This document shows, piece after piece, positions 15,501-21,021 of a stretch of DNA of 24,809 bases (positions within the stretch are counted from its first letter, which is position 1; the number at the start of each line of letters is the position of its first letter). The notes under the pieces were generated by a model, which worked only from the letters and a program-made list of their open reading frames with translations, did no database searches and was not told where the DNA came from. The stretch comes from JADCCX01 sp031373545. Lineage in GTDB: Bacteria > Pseudomonadota > Alphaproteobacteria > Rhizobiales > Beijerinckiaceae. Both the position numbers and the translations under genes were made by a program. The stretch lies in the NCBI GenBank assembly GCA_031373545.1, contig JANMMT010000056.1, positions 1 to 24,809 of the forward strand. The letters are read 5' to 3'.

Positions 15501-16434
15501 CGCCACTGGCGACAACATCGCCGGGTTCGAGAGGATCATCGGTTCCAGTTTCAACGACACGCTGATCGGCGATGCTTCGGAACAGACCCTGGAGGGCGGC
15601 GACGGCAATGACAGCCTCGATGGCTGGAATGGCAACGACGTGCTGCACGGCGAGGGGGGCAATGACATCATCCTGGGCGGGATCGGCGACGACACCGTGG
15701 AAGGCGGCGCCGGGAATGACGTGATGTACGGCGGCGTCATTGGCACCGACACCGGCACCGATACGCTGAGCTATGCGTCGGCCAGCGGCGGCGTCACGGT
15801 TTCGCTGGCCGTCGCCACCGCCCAATCCACGGGCGGCGCGGGCACGGATGTCATCTCCGGCTTCGAGAACTTGGACGGCAGCCAGTTCAACGACACCCTG
15901 TCTGGCACCAGCGGCAACAACATCATCGATGGTCTGGGGGGCAACGACAGCATCGACGGCGGCCTGGGAAACGACACGCTGAAGGGCGGGGATGGCAACG
16001 ACACCTTGATCAGCACCGGCGGCACCGATGTGATGTCCGGCGGAACGGGCGATGATACCTTCTGGATCGACGCTTCCGCCCTGACCCTGCTGGCGACGCA
16101 GATCACCGGGGGTTCTGGCGCCGACACTGTCAACGTGAGCACCGGCGCTGCGCTGTCACTGGCCGACCTCGTGAACAGCATGACGGGCGTGGAGACCATC
16201 AATCTCTCCGGCGCGGGTGTCGCCGCCAACCTCTCCAACTTCACCGCTTCCGATGCCACAAGCCTGCTGGGCGCGAGCGGACCAGGCAACACGCTCGTGC
16301 TGGACCTGGATGCCAATGATACCTTCGCAGCCGATGCGGGCCAGTACACCAGCTTCAATGCCGGCACGAACACCACGACATTTTTTGCGGATTCCGGTCT
16401 GACAACCGAACTTGCGCGCGTGCAGGTTGTATGA
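9562..16434 (+). CDS. Giant type I-secreted adhesin with cadherin-like and RTX repeats
   Basis: 2290 residues from GTG 9562 (AGGG seven bases upstream; TTG 9544 is an alternative). No Sec signal peptide. Order: a ~130-residue N-terminal prefix domain with LDIDLVVLFDDGAKIILPGLAL, which resembles the plug/prefix domain of BapA-type adhesins; a Pro/Ser linker; ten cadherin-like repeats (10216-13320); an eleventh one interrupted by a DUF642-like carbohydrate-binding-type domain (about 13366-13833); RTX block 1 (14104-14547); a concanavalin-like beta-sandwich (about 14551-15171); RTX block 2 (15172-16063); and a ~120-residue C-terminus ending FFADSGLTTELARVQVV, suited to be a type I secretion signal. 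Strings such as GGAGNDTL bind Ca2+ and fold outside the cell. Expected role: surface attachment or biofilm, possibly binding glycans. The next gene is a TolC-type channel. The ABC and membrane-fusion proteins are not in the window. Ligand unknown. Confidence 0.88.
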   Translation: MTEAQTAPPASQAPVTASASGTPARLADIAKPAAGNVIVAEISDAERIGFAFAASASKVAILDIDLVVLFDDGAKIILPGLALRMISERPPQIWFGQEEVQAQQLLAGVGEVQLADQLPQLIMSSSLRDPQKEAASGSGIPVVQMPSMPPVSLTPRPLIRVSNDETGANGLQVASTGRFVSRRNTREEDTQGSASGGGVTSAVAPASAGTPELETGNGTPTLTSDGGGVTATRSVAENTLAVTTVTGTDPEAGPLQYAIAGGADAARFAINSETGALYFINAPNFETPLSQAGTNIYAVRVAVVDDVGGSDEQDIQVTVTNVNERPTGANLSNSTIAENAAAGTILGTVTGLDPEGPAGLVYSFAPGGSANGQFVIDPATGIIRLTAAAMLDAETRGSETVVVRVTDAGGLSFDRTFTLTVTNINEPPVISSNGGGPVAVIQQDENAFQAAQVFAADPELVGITYSIVGGADAGRLTIDPATGVLRFLSAPNFESPADFNGDNRYDVIVQASDGTFTDQQTLQINVVNANDAPTGATLSANTVLESAPAGTLIGTVVGTDPDAGDVLTYAFAPGGDAAGRFVINGATGAISLAPAGVLDFETNSYHAVTVRVTDAGGLSHDQVLVIQVLNSNDAPIITSNGGGALAGLSMAEGLSAVTTVQASDVDSPSITYTIIGGADALLFTINSTTGALSFAGTPDFDVPGDANGDNVYVVTVQASDGMGGLDTQTISITLTSANEAPTDLTLSPGTVAENVANGTVVGTVTATDPDAGATFTYAFAPGGDAGGRFAINAATGQITVADGSLLNFEASATHGVTVIVTDQGGLTYTETMTISLTNVNEDPVLTLNGGATVSTTAAENGTTVITTVTATDVDAGAALTYSMTGPDVGRFVLNATTGALRFNAAQNFELPGDSNADGIYTVTVQVSDGLGGIDTQVINVTLTNVNEAPTNITLPVQTVAENAANGTVISTATGVDPDAGATFTYSFAPGGDAGGRFAINPATGQLTVANGSLLDHETAASHAITIRVTDQGGLTYDEVYTITVTDVNDAPTNVTLTPSTVAENVADGKVVGTAAGVDPDAGATFTYAFAPGGDAGGRFAINAATGQITVANGSLVDFEAATSHGVIVRVTDQGGLSLDRALTITVTNVNEAPTDLSLSASTVVETAANGTVIGSATPTDPDAGGSFTYAFDPGGDAGGRFAINAATGQITVANGSLLNHTTDPSHTVTVRVTDQGGLSYAEVMTIAVSPGNFAPTGITITPVGSVEQNHIVNGSFEQSALATAEGWYATPTGAQLTGWSIGGGGVDICDDDYADVGSTHGEFLLDTANFSNGSISQAMSGLVTGQNYEISLDASIIAGFPGNLGIRWNGVLVGNLNAATTTWQNFSYNVTAAAGSNLLELVEVGASDIYGTLIDNVQVTGLAASPAVVEGAAAGTVVAQLAGVDANAGDTFTYALTAGRTDLYEIVGDEIRVRAGIVIDYEEATTHSLTVRVTDAGGLSTTQNLSVSVVDQFDQVLGTTGADVLSGSGGDDFVSGRAGDDLISTGGGEDWIQAGAGNDTIEAGAQADTIDGGAGIDTLTYAGSTQSVTVSLAGGTGSGGDAQGDVFSSIETLIGGNGNDILNGDNASQALSGGIGNDAVYGGAGNDILYGNGNNDTLDGDSSIEMAHSLASLTAGGWTGSGNGTGGATYGFVDANAAGGATRGELGGTFSRQGTLNYYADTDLGGTLNQSSALSFSTRLTIEAAAFPNMDIRLGWFNAAGDRFIGLNLAEPQGDGYRTTIGVLGGTNGFSSTLQMYQGVDYTVSFSYDPGSALATLTIAGASGGGTVSFAASMLGGVVFDRFGFLQTAMTLPSATSTIDLRVDDLSYTNASGNDTLNGDDGNDRLFSQNGTDVLNGGTGNDTLQGGRDFSYYDGGDDDDMIILSSGGGEAYGGNGDDVIYSGAAGTLMRGDAGSDTLHYGNSTAAVNVSLIAGTASGGYATGDNIAGFERIIGSSFNDTLIGDASEQTLEGGDGNDSLDGWNGNDVLHGEGGNDIILGGIGDDTVEGGAGNDVMYGGVIGTDTGTDTLSYASASGGVTVSLAVATAQSTGGAGTDVISGFENLDGSQFNDTLSGTSGNNIIDGLGGNDSIDGGLGNDTLKGGDGNDTLISTGGTDVMSGGTGDDTFWIDASALTLLATQITGGSGADTVNVSTGAALSLADLVNSMTGVETINLSGAGVAANLSNFTASDATSLLGASGPGNTLVLDLDANDTFAADAGQYTSFNAGTNTTTFFADSGLTTELARVQVV
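10216..13320 (+). repeat. Ten tandem cadherin-like modules of two alternating lengths
   Basis: Module borders fall after NVNE/NIND-type motifs: 10216-10533 (106 aa), 10534-10839 (102), 10840-11154 (105), 11155-11460 (102), 11461-11778 (106), 11779-12084 (102), 12085-12402 (106), 12403-12708 (102), 12709-13014 (102), 13015-13320 (102). Long modules carry SNGGG and PxFxxPxDxNGDNxYxVxVQASDG-like blocks; short ones carry APTxxxLS, DPDAGxxFTYAFAPGGDAGGRF and VRVTDQGGLS. The order is A-B-A-B-A-B-A-B-B-B, and an interrupted B-type module follows. Asp-rich borders (DxNDxP-like) suggest Ca2+ between modules. Confidence 0.9.
13366..13833 (+). other. DUF642/galactose-binding-like domain inserted in the eleventh cadherin-like module
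   Basis: Encodes ~156 residues beginning NHIVNGSFEQ and ending DNVQVTGLA, with GWSIGGGGVDIC, GEFLLDTANFSNGSISQAM, LGIRWNGVLVG and WQNFSYNVTAAAGSNLLEL. This is the layout of DUF642-like and 'choice-of-anchor' beta-sandwich domains that often bind polysaccharide. The first strand of module 11 (APTGITITPVGSV) precedes it and the rest (VVEGAAAGTVVAQLAGVDANAG...) follows it. Binding function is inferred. Confidence 0.65.
14104..14547 (+). repeat. RTX calcium-binding nonapeptide block 1
   Basis: Glycine/aspartate nonapeptides of the form GGxGxDxLx, e.g. GAGNDTIEAG, GNGNDILNG, GGAGNDILYG. Within it is a serralysin-like spacer with VTVSLAGGTGSGGDAQGD ending in IETLIGG. Such blocks form Ca2+-loaded parallel beta-rolls after secretion. 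Confidence 0.9.
14551..15171 (+). other. Concanavalin-like beta-sandwich domain between the two RTX blocks
   Basis: About 207 residues without RTX motifs, rich in beta-forming and aromatic residues (AGGWTGSGNGTGGATYGFVD, MDIRLGWFNAAGDRFIGLNL, TLQMYQGVDYTVSFSYDP, IDLRVDDLSYTN). The pattern resembles LamG/concanavalin-type jelly rolls often found in secreted bacterial proteins. RTX units resume directly after it (ASGNDTLNGDDGND). Family placement is tentative. Confidence 0.5.
15172..16063 (+). repeat. RTX calcium-binding nonapeptide block 2
   Basis: More than ten nonapeptides (GGTGNDTLQGG, GGDGNDSLDG, GEGGNDIILGG, GGLGNDTLKGG and others), plus two more copies of the serralysin-like spacer (VNVSLIAGTASGG..., VTVSLAVATAQSTGG...) each ending in a phrase like GSSFNDTLIG or GSQFNDTLSG. 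Confidence 0.9.
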
Positions 16435-16498
16435 CGTTGCCTCTTGGCAAGCATAACAGCATCAAAAGACAGAGCTTTACCTAGGGTTAAGGTTAACG

Positions 16499-16523
16499 GC
16501 CTATGATCAAGCCTGTATAGGCT
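16499..16523 (+). promoter_or_regulatory. Inverted repeats in the adhesin-TolC spacer
   Basis: GCCTAT (16499-16504) and ATAGGC (16517-16522) form a perfect 6-bp inverted repeat with a 12-nt gap. A second pair, AGCCT-GTAT-AGGCT (16510-16523), overlaps it. Just upstream is the direct repeat GGTTAA twice (16485-16496). No T-tract follows, so a terminator is unlikely; an operator for the TolC gene is possible. Confidence 0.3.
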
Positions 16524-16554
16524 GGGTTGTGTCTTGGGTTCTCATGAATATCAG

Positions 16555-18468
16555 ATGCGGAGGTTGGGACGGTCGGCGACCTTGCCGATTCTCCTGCCTG
16601 TCATGTTGTTGCTGACCTCGCTGTCGGCTGCAGCCTGCATTGTCGACCCGTCGTCACCCGTCGCAGCCTTCACCTGCGGTCAGGCGGCTGACGCATCGGC
16701 TGCGCAGGCCCCCCCGCCGTCAGAGCCTTCCTCCGTATCAGCCTCACCCGTTTCCGCCTCACCCGTGGTGGCGCGCCTGCACGCCGAGCGTGGAATTCCA
16801 GGCCGCAATCCGCTGACCCTGCCACCCGCGATGCGCGGCCCTGCGAGCGCCCAGGCCGACATCACCGGATCCGTTGCGGCCACGCCAAAGCACCCACCGT
16901 CCGAGGCCGCATCCCAGCGCGGTCGGATGTCCAATCGCGTCACGCTGCACGAGGCCGTGGCTGCAGCCCTCCTGTCCCATCCCGAGATCCGCGCCGCCGA
17001 AGCGCGCATCCGCGAGGCCAGATCCGGCGTCGATATCGCGATGGCCGGGCTTTATCCGCAAGGGGAAACCCGCCTGGCGCTCGGCGGCAGCCTGGGCGGA
17101 AATTCGTCCGGCCGCAGCCTTTACGAGCGCGCCAATCCCGATGGCCATGCCCGCGTGGATGGCTCCGTCTCGCTGCGCCAGTTGCTCTTCGATTTTGGCG
17201 CGACCCGCGCGGACATCGAGCGCAACAGCTATGTCAAGGATGCCGAGAAGCTGCGCCTCTTCGACAAGATCGACGAGATCGCGCTGAAAACCGCGCAGGC
17301 TTATCTGCGCATCGTGGAATCGCGCGCCCTTGTGGTTCTGGTCGATGAAACCATCGCCGCCCACCGCAAGCTGGCCGGGATCGTGCAGGCCAACCAGCGC
17401 GAAGGCAACGGCACGGCGGCGGATGTGAACCGCGTGATGTCACGCCTGACCGACATCTCCGCCATCCGCTCTGATCTGAGCCTGCAACTGCAAGGGGCGG
17501 AAGAGCAATTCCACCGCCTCACCAAACTGACGGCAGGACAACTCACGCAGGCCCCTCTGCTGAACGCGCGCCTGCCCCGTCAGATGGATGAAGCCGTCAG
17601 CATCATGAAGCGCAACAACCCGCGGCTGGGTGCCATGACCGCGACGGCCCGCTCCATCGAGCGCGAGATGGATTTCCAGCGGCTGTCACAGCTTCCCAAG
17701 TTCCAGCTCGAAGCGGATGGCGACACCAAGAACTACGCGGCGCTCAACCGCAACCGCAACGAAGGCGAAGCGAAAGCCATGCTGACCATGCGCTACAAGT
17801 TCATGGATGGCGGGTTGGGGCGCTCCACGATCGAGCAGTTGCATCACCGGCGCGAAGCCAGCCTCTACACATTGCAGAACGAGGATGAGCAGACCTCTGC
17901 CGATATTCGTCAGGCTTACCGCGCCATCGACAGCGCCCGCCGCAAGGGCCGCCTTGTGGCGGAGGGCGTCGCCACATCGCGCAAGGTGCAGGAGCTGTAC
18001 CTCGAGCAGTTCAAGGCCGGACGTCGCACGGTCTTCGAATTGCTGGATGCGCAGATGTCGAGCTTCACCTCGCGCCGCAGCTTCATCGAAAGCCGCTTCG
18101 AGGGCGAGCGCGCCACCTTCGAAGTGCTGCGCAACATCGGCCAACTGGCCGAGGCGCTGACCGGAACCGCCGGCGGGCCACCGCCCAAGGCCGCTCCAAA
18201 GCTGCCTGCGGCGGAAGACCCGATTGCGACGTCCTCACTGGCCAGGAAGGCCTCACTGGCCAAGAAGGCCCCGCTGGCAAGCAAGGCCCAGCTGCCGACG
18301 GCAGCCGCACCGCGCCCACAGGCCAGCTTTGCCCCTGTGCCCGCACAAGCCACACTGGAAAGCGCGCCATCGCCGCAAACACTGGCCTCCGTGACCGCAA
18401 AGCCCTCTGTGGCGACGGCGCTCAACCGCCCAGGCTTTCTGGCCGTGCTCGGGCTCGACCGCCGCTGA
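16555..18468 (+). CDS. TolC-family outer-membrane channel protein for type I secretion
   Basis: 637 residues from ATG 16555; TTG 16534 is in frame but would put charged residues before the signal peptide. Residues ~1-27 are a signal peptide (LPILLPVMLLLTSLSAAAC). Residues ~30-120 are Pro/Ala/Ser-rich with a VSASP repeat. The OEP core starts at RVTLHEAVAAALLSHPEIRAAEARIREARSG and shows both halves: RQLLFDFGATRADIERNSY, then QREGNGTAADVNRVMSRL, and RYKFMDGGLGRSTIEQLHHRREA with YLEQFKAGRRTVFELLDAQ. It would form a trimeric channel through the outer membrane and periplasm. Lying 120 bp after the adhesin, it is the probable exit of that protein. A C-terminal tail of ~110 residues is low-complexity and includes three 18-bp repeats. 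TolC proteins are usually ~430-500 residues, so both extensions are unusual. Service to the RND pump farther right is an alternative, but less likely. Confidence 0.88.
   Translation: MRRLGRSATLPILLPVMLLLTSLSAAACIVDPSSPVAAFTCGQAADASAAQAPPPSEPSSVSASPVSASPVVARLHAERGIPGRNPLTLPPAMRGPASAQADITGSVAATPKHPPSEAASQRGRMSNRVTLHEAVAAALLSHPEIRAAEARIREARSGVDIAMAGLYPQGETRLALGGSLGGNSSGRSLYERANPDGHARVDGSVSLRQLLFDFGATRADIERNSYVKDAEKLRLFDKIDEIALKTAQAYLRIVESRALVVLVDETIAAHRKLAGIVQANQREGNGTAADVNRVMSRLTDISAIRSDLSLQLQGAEEQFHRLTKLTAGQLTQAPLLNARLPRQMDEAVSIMKRNNPRLGAMTATARSIEREMDFQRLSQLPKFQLEADGDTKNYAALNRNRNEGEAKAMLTMRYKFMDGGLGRSTIEQLHHRREASLYTLQNEDEQTSADIRQAYRAIDSARRKGRLVAEGVATSRKVQELYLEQFKAGRRTVFELLDAQMSSFTSRRSFIESRFEGERATFEVLRNIGQLAEALTGTAGGPPPKAAPKLPAAEDPIATSSLARKASLAKKAPLASKAQLPTAAAPRPQASFAPVPAQATLESAPSPQTLASVTAKPSVATALNRPGFLAVLGLDRR
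16735..16764 (+). repeat. Two tandem 15-bp units in the TolC N-terminal linker
   Basis: Units at 16735-16749 and 16750-16764, each encoding VSASP, in the Pro/Ser/Ala-rich stretch between the signal peptide and the channel core. They differ at two positions. Confidence 0.75.
18238..18291 (+). repeat. Three tandem 18-bp units in the TolC C-terminal tail
   Basis: Units at 18238-18255, 18256-18273 and 18274-18291 start CTGGC and encode LARKAS, LAKKAP, LASKAQ. They give the periplasmic tail a run of positive charges. Confidence 0.85.
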
Positions 18469-18521
18469 GACACTCCAATCGATCCGCCTCGTCGAAAATT
18501 TAGTGGCCGATCCGTGTGCAA

Positions 18522-18559
18522 GCATGTCTTTTGACAGCATGCGCCTTTGAAATTCGATT
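18522..18559 (+). promoter_or_regulatory. Candidate promoter and overlapping inverted repeat before the sensor kinase
   Basis: TTGACA (18531-18536) is a perfect -35 hexamer; 17 bp later lies only a weak -10 (TCGATT, 18554-18559). It overlaps an inverted repeat: GCATGTC (18522-18528), TTTT, GAC, and CATGC (18538-18542). The rest of 18469-18614 holds nothing else I recognise except GGAGG at 18562-18566, which has no in-frame start codon nearby. Confidence 0.3.
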
Positions 18560-18614
18560 ACGGAGGATCAGGCGGCATATCGCACCATGCCACCAGGGGC
18601 CCTCCAACTTGAAC

Positions 18615-20000
18615 ATGCATGCGAAACCACCGGGCACTGCTGTCGCTGATTCGGGAGCCATGGCTTTTCATCAGAATGGCCTTGGCCGCCTGGAACTGCT
18701 CGTTGTCATCACGCTGACCCTTCTCGTAGTGATGGCGGCATGGCTCAACAGTCAGGCGACATCGAGCACGGCGCTGGCAGCCAACACGTTGCGTGTGGAG
18801 CGGACGGCGAAGGAGGCGCTCGCGCTGGGCATCGACGCTGAAACAGGCCAGCGCGGATTCCTGTTGACGCGCGATCCGGTTTTTCTCGAGCCGTACAATG
18901 CCGCACGCGCCGTGCATGCCGAAACGCTGGCCACGCTCGGACGCCTCGTGTCGGACAACGCGAGCCAGGTCGAGCGGATCGAACGGCTGAAGGGGCTCTA
19001 CCGCGACAAATTCGACGATCTCGCGACAACCCTCAAATTGACCGAAACGGGCCAACGGGATGAAGCGATCGCCCGCGCTGCCGCCGGCAAGCTGATCATG
19101 GACCGCGCCCGCGCCGTGATCGCCGAAGTGGTGGATGCCGAGGGCATTCTGCTGATCGAGCGGCAGGACCGCGCGGAGCGCCAGCGTCTGTGGGCAACGT
19201 TCATGGTCGGAGCCGTGCTGGCCGGTCTCATCGCACTCGGCCTGCTGGATTTCCGCCGTGCCCGGCTGGCGCAGAGCGAGGCGGCGCGCACGATCACCAC
19301 GCTCGATGAACTCGTGCGCGAACGCACCACGGCGCTGGAGCGTGAAACGTCCCGTGTGCAGGCCCTGCTGGGCGATGTGACGCACAGGGTCGGCAACAAT
19401 CTCGGATTGATCGCGGCGATGCTGAACCTGCAAATGCGCCAAACGACAAATGACACGGTGCGCGAGGCCCTTGGCGCCGCCAACTCCCGCATCCACGCCA
19501 TCGCCGCCGGTCATCGCAAGCTTGCGCTTGATTCGCATACCGACGAAGTCGACGGCAAGCCCTACATCGAGAATCTGCTGAAGGACATCGAGGCCACCGC
19601 GCGCGACCGCAACGTCTCCCTGACGTTCGCTGTCGAAGATGTGCGCATTCCCGGCCGCGATGCGGTCTCCTACGTCATCATCATCAACGAACTCGTGACC
19701 AACGCCCTGAAGCATGCCTTCACGGAAGCGGGCGGCACCGTCAGCGTGAAGTTCCATCATGTTGCCGTCGACGACGCTCCACATCTGGAAATCGTGGTCG
19801 AAGATGACGGGCGAGGCGGCGAGATCAACGTGGGCGGCGGCGGGCTTGGCCGCAAGATCCTCAACATGGTGCTCGTCAGCGTCGCCGGCACCATGACGTC
19901 GGGCCCCGCCCGCACCCACAGCGAGAGACCGGGGCTCCGCTCCGTCATACTTATTCCCATCGCCAATGGAGAGGCGGCGGCACCGGATGCGGCGCCCTGA
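18615..20000 (+). CDS. CHASE3-domain sensor histidine kinase of the HisKA_2 type
   Basis: 461 residues from ATG 18615 (MHAKPPG); GTG 18516 and ATG 18660 are also in frame, and none has an ideal Shine-Dalgarno site. Domains: membrane helix 1 (LELLVVITLTLLVVMAAWL), a periplasmic CHASE3 domain with its signature AETGQRGFLLTRDPVFLEPYNAA, membrane helix 2 (WATFMVGAVLAGLIALGLL), a short coiled linker, and a HisKA_2 phosphoacceptor helix DVTHRVGNNLGLIAAMLNLQMR with His257. The ATPase has the N box NELVTNALKHAF, then EDDGRGG, and GGGGLGRKILNM. The kinase would sense a periplasmic signal and phosphorylate a response regulator, none of which is nearby. In alphaproteobacteria, HisKA_2/HWE kinases often feed the PhyR general stress response. 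Link to the adhesin-TolC genes upstream rests only on position. Confidence 0.88.
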   Translation: MHAKPPGTAVADSGAMAFHQNGLGRLELLVVITLTLLVVMAAWLNSQATSSTALAANTLRVERTAKEALALGIDAETGQRGFLLTRDPVFLEPYNAARAVHAETLATLGRLVSDNASQVERIERLKGLYRDKFDDLATTLKLTETGQRDEAIARAAAGKLIMDRARAVIAEVVDAEGILLIERQDRAERQRLWATFMVGAVLAGLIALGLLDFRRARLAQSEAARTITTLDELVRERTTALERETSRVQALLGDVTHRVGNNLGLIAAMLNLQMRQTTNDTVREALGAANSRIHAIAAGHRKLALDSHTDEVDGKPYIENLLKDIEATARDRNVSLTFAVEDVRIPGRDAVSYVIIINELVTNALKHAFTEAGGTVSVKFHHVAVDDAPHLEIVVEDDGRGGEINVGGGGLGRKILNMVLVSVAGTMTSGPARTHSERPGLRSVILIPIANGEAAAPDAAP

Positions 20001-20114
20001 CTCGCGATGGCCAAGGCGGGTGATGGCCAAAGCGGGTTGTGCCCATGCCCCTCTGACCGCCTGGCCTGAACAATCCGGTTTACGCGCTGCCCGCCCGCGC
20101 TTAACGCTTGAACC

Positions 20115-21017
20115 ATGAGCATTGCCGCCCCGCTTGTCGCCCGCAACCGCCTGCTGCGGGATTTTGTGCTTCTGTTTGTCGGCTCGACGGTGGTCGGCAC
20201 CTCGTCCGTTCTGGTGCGGCTGGCGCAGACGCCGCCCGCCACGACCGCCTTCTGGCGGATGCTGCTTGCGATACCGGTCTTCATGCTTTGGGCGGCGCTG
20301 GAGCGACGTTCCAACCACGGCCAGGGCACGGGTTTCACGCCTTCCGCCATCTGGCCAGCGGTGGTGGCCGGGCTGGCCTTCGCGTTGGACCTTGTGGTCA
20401 GCAACATTTCACTGGGCCTCACCAGCATGACGAGCTTCATCATTCTGGTGAATCTCGCGCCCATCATGGTGGTCCTGGTGGCCTGGGTCTGGTTTCGCGA
20501 GGTGCCCGGTCGCGATACATGGCTGGCGCTCGCGCTCGCATTTCTGGGCGCGGTGCTGATGGTGCAATCGGGCCGCGGCGGCGGCGCACCCGAACGGGCG
20601 TTGCTGGGCGACTTGGGCGCGGTTGTCGCTGCCGTGGGATATGCCGGTTACATTCTCGCGACGCACAAGGCCCGCTTGCATGGCCCCACGGGCGCGACCT
20701 CGCTGGTGGCAGCTGTGTCATGCGCTGGGTTCTGCCTGCTGGCCGCTCTGGCGCTGGGCGAGGATCTGTGGCCGCGCAGCGCCTTTGCCTGGGCGATGCT
20801 GCTGGCGCTCGGGCTGGGTGTCCATGCGTTCGGACAAGGACTGTCCGCCTTCGCCATGGGCACGCTCGGCGCCTCGATCACGGCCATCGTGCTGCTTTAC
20901 GGCGTCGCCATCACGGTGCTGGGCGGCTACGTCGTGTTCGGCGAGGTGCCCAACATGCTGCAGCTCGCGGGCGGTGCGCTGGTGCTGTCTGCCGTGCTGC
21001 TGTGCCGTCCGAAATGA
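20115..21017 (+). CDS. EamA-family (drug/metabolite transporter) membrane protein
   Basis: 300 residues with ten hydrophobic segments in two halves, the standard length and layout of EamA/RhaT-type carriers. The first half starts FVLLFVGSTVVGTSSVLVRLAQTPPATTAFWRML; each half ends in a helix with the family pattern (LGLTSMTSFIILVNLAPIMVVLVAWVWFREVPG and LGASITAIVLLYGVAITVLGGYVVFGEVPNMLQLAGGALVL). The glutamate in the FxEVP-type loops is typical. It would export a small metabolite or amino acid across the inner membrane; substrate unknown. The start ATG follows the kinase by 114 bp. Its stop lies only four bases from the stop of the convergent RND gene, with no visible terminator hairpin. Confidence 0.9.
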   Translation: MSIAAPLVARNRLLRDFVLLFVGSTVVGTSSVLVRLAQTPPATTAFWRMLLAIPVFMLWAALERRSNHGQGTGFTPSAIWPAVVAGLAFALDLVVSNISLGLTSMTSFIILVNLAPIMVVLVAWVWFREVPGRDTWLALALAFLGAVLMVQSGRGGGAPERALLGDLGAVVAAVGYAGYILATHKARLHGPTGATSLVAAVSCAGFCLLAALALGEDLWPRSAFAWAMLLALGLGVHAFGQGLSAFAMGTLGASITAIVLLYGVAITVLGGYVVFGEVPNMLQLAGGALVLSAVLLCRPK

Positions 21018-21021
21018 CGCC

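Noticed and set aside
10216..16063. Regular repeats suggestive of a CRISPR array
   Set aside because: All units lie in one long open frame, are 27-318 bp in codon steps and encode cadherin-like or RTX motifs.
16485..16497. GGTTAAGGTTAAC before the TolC gene as a CtrA site
   Set aside because: CtrA needs TTAA-N7-TTAA; here the two TTAA are only two bases apart.
18558..20318. Minus-strand frame of 586 codons opposite the sensor kinase
   Set aside because: Antisense shadow; Arg/His/Gly-rich translation, and the plus strand holds a full CHASE3-HisKA_2 kinase.
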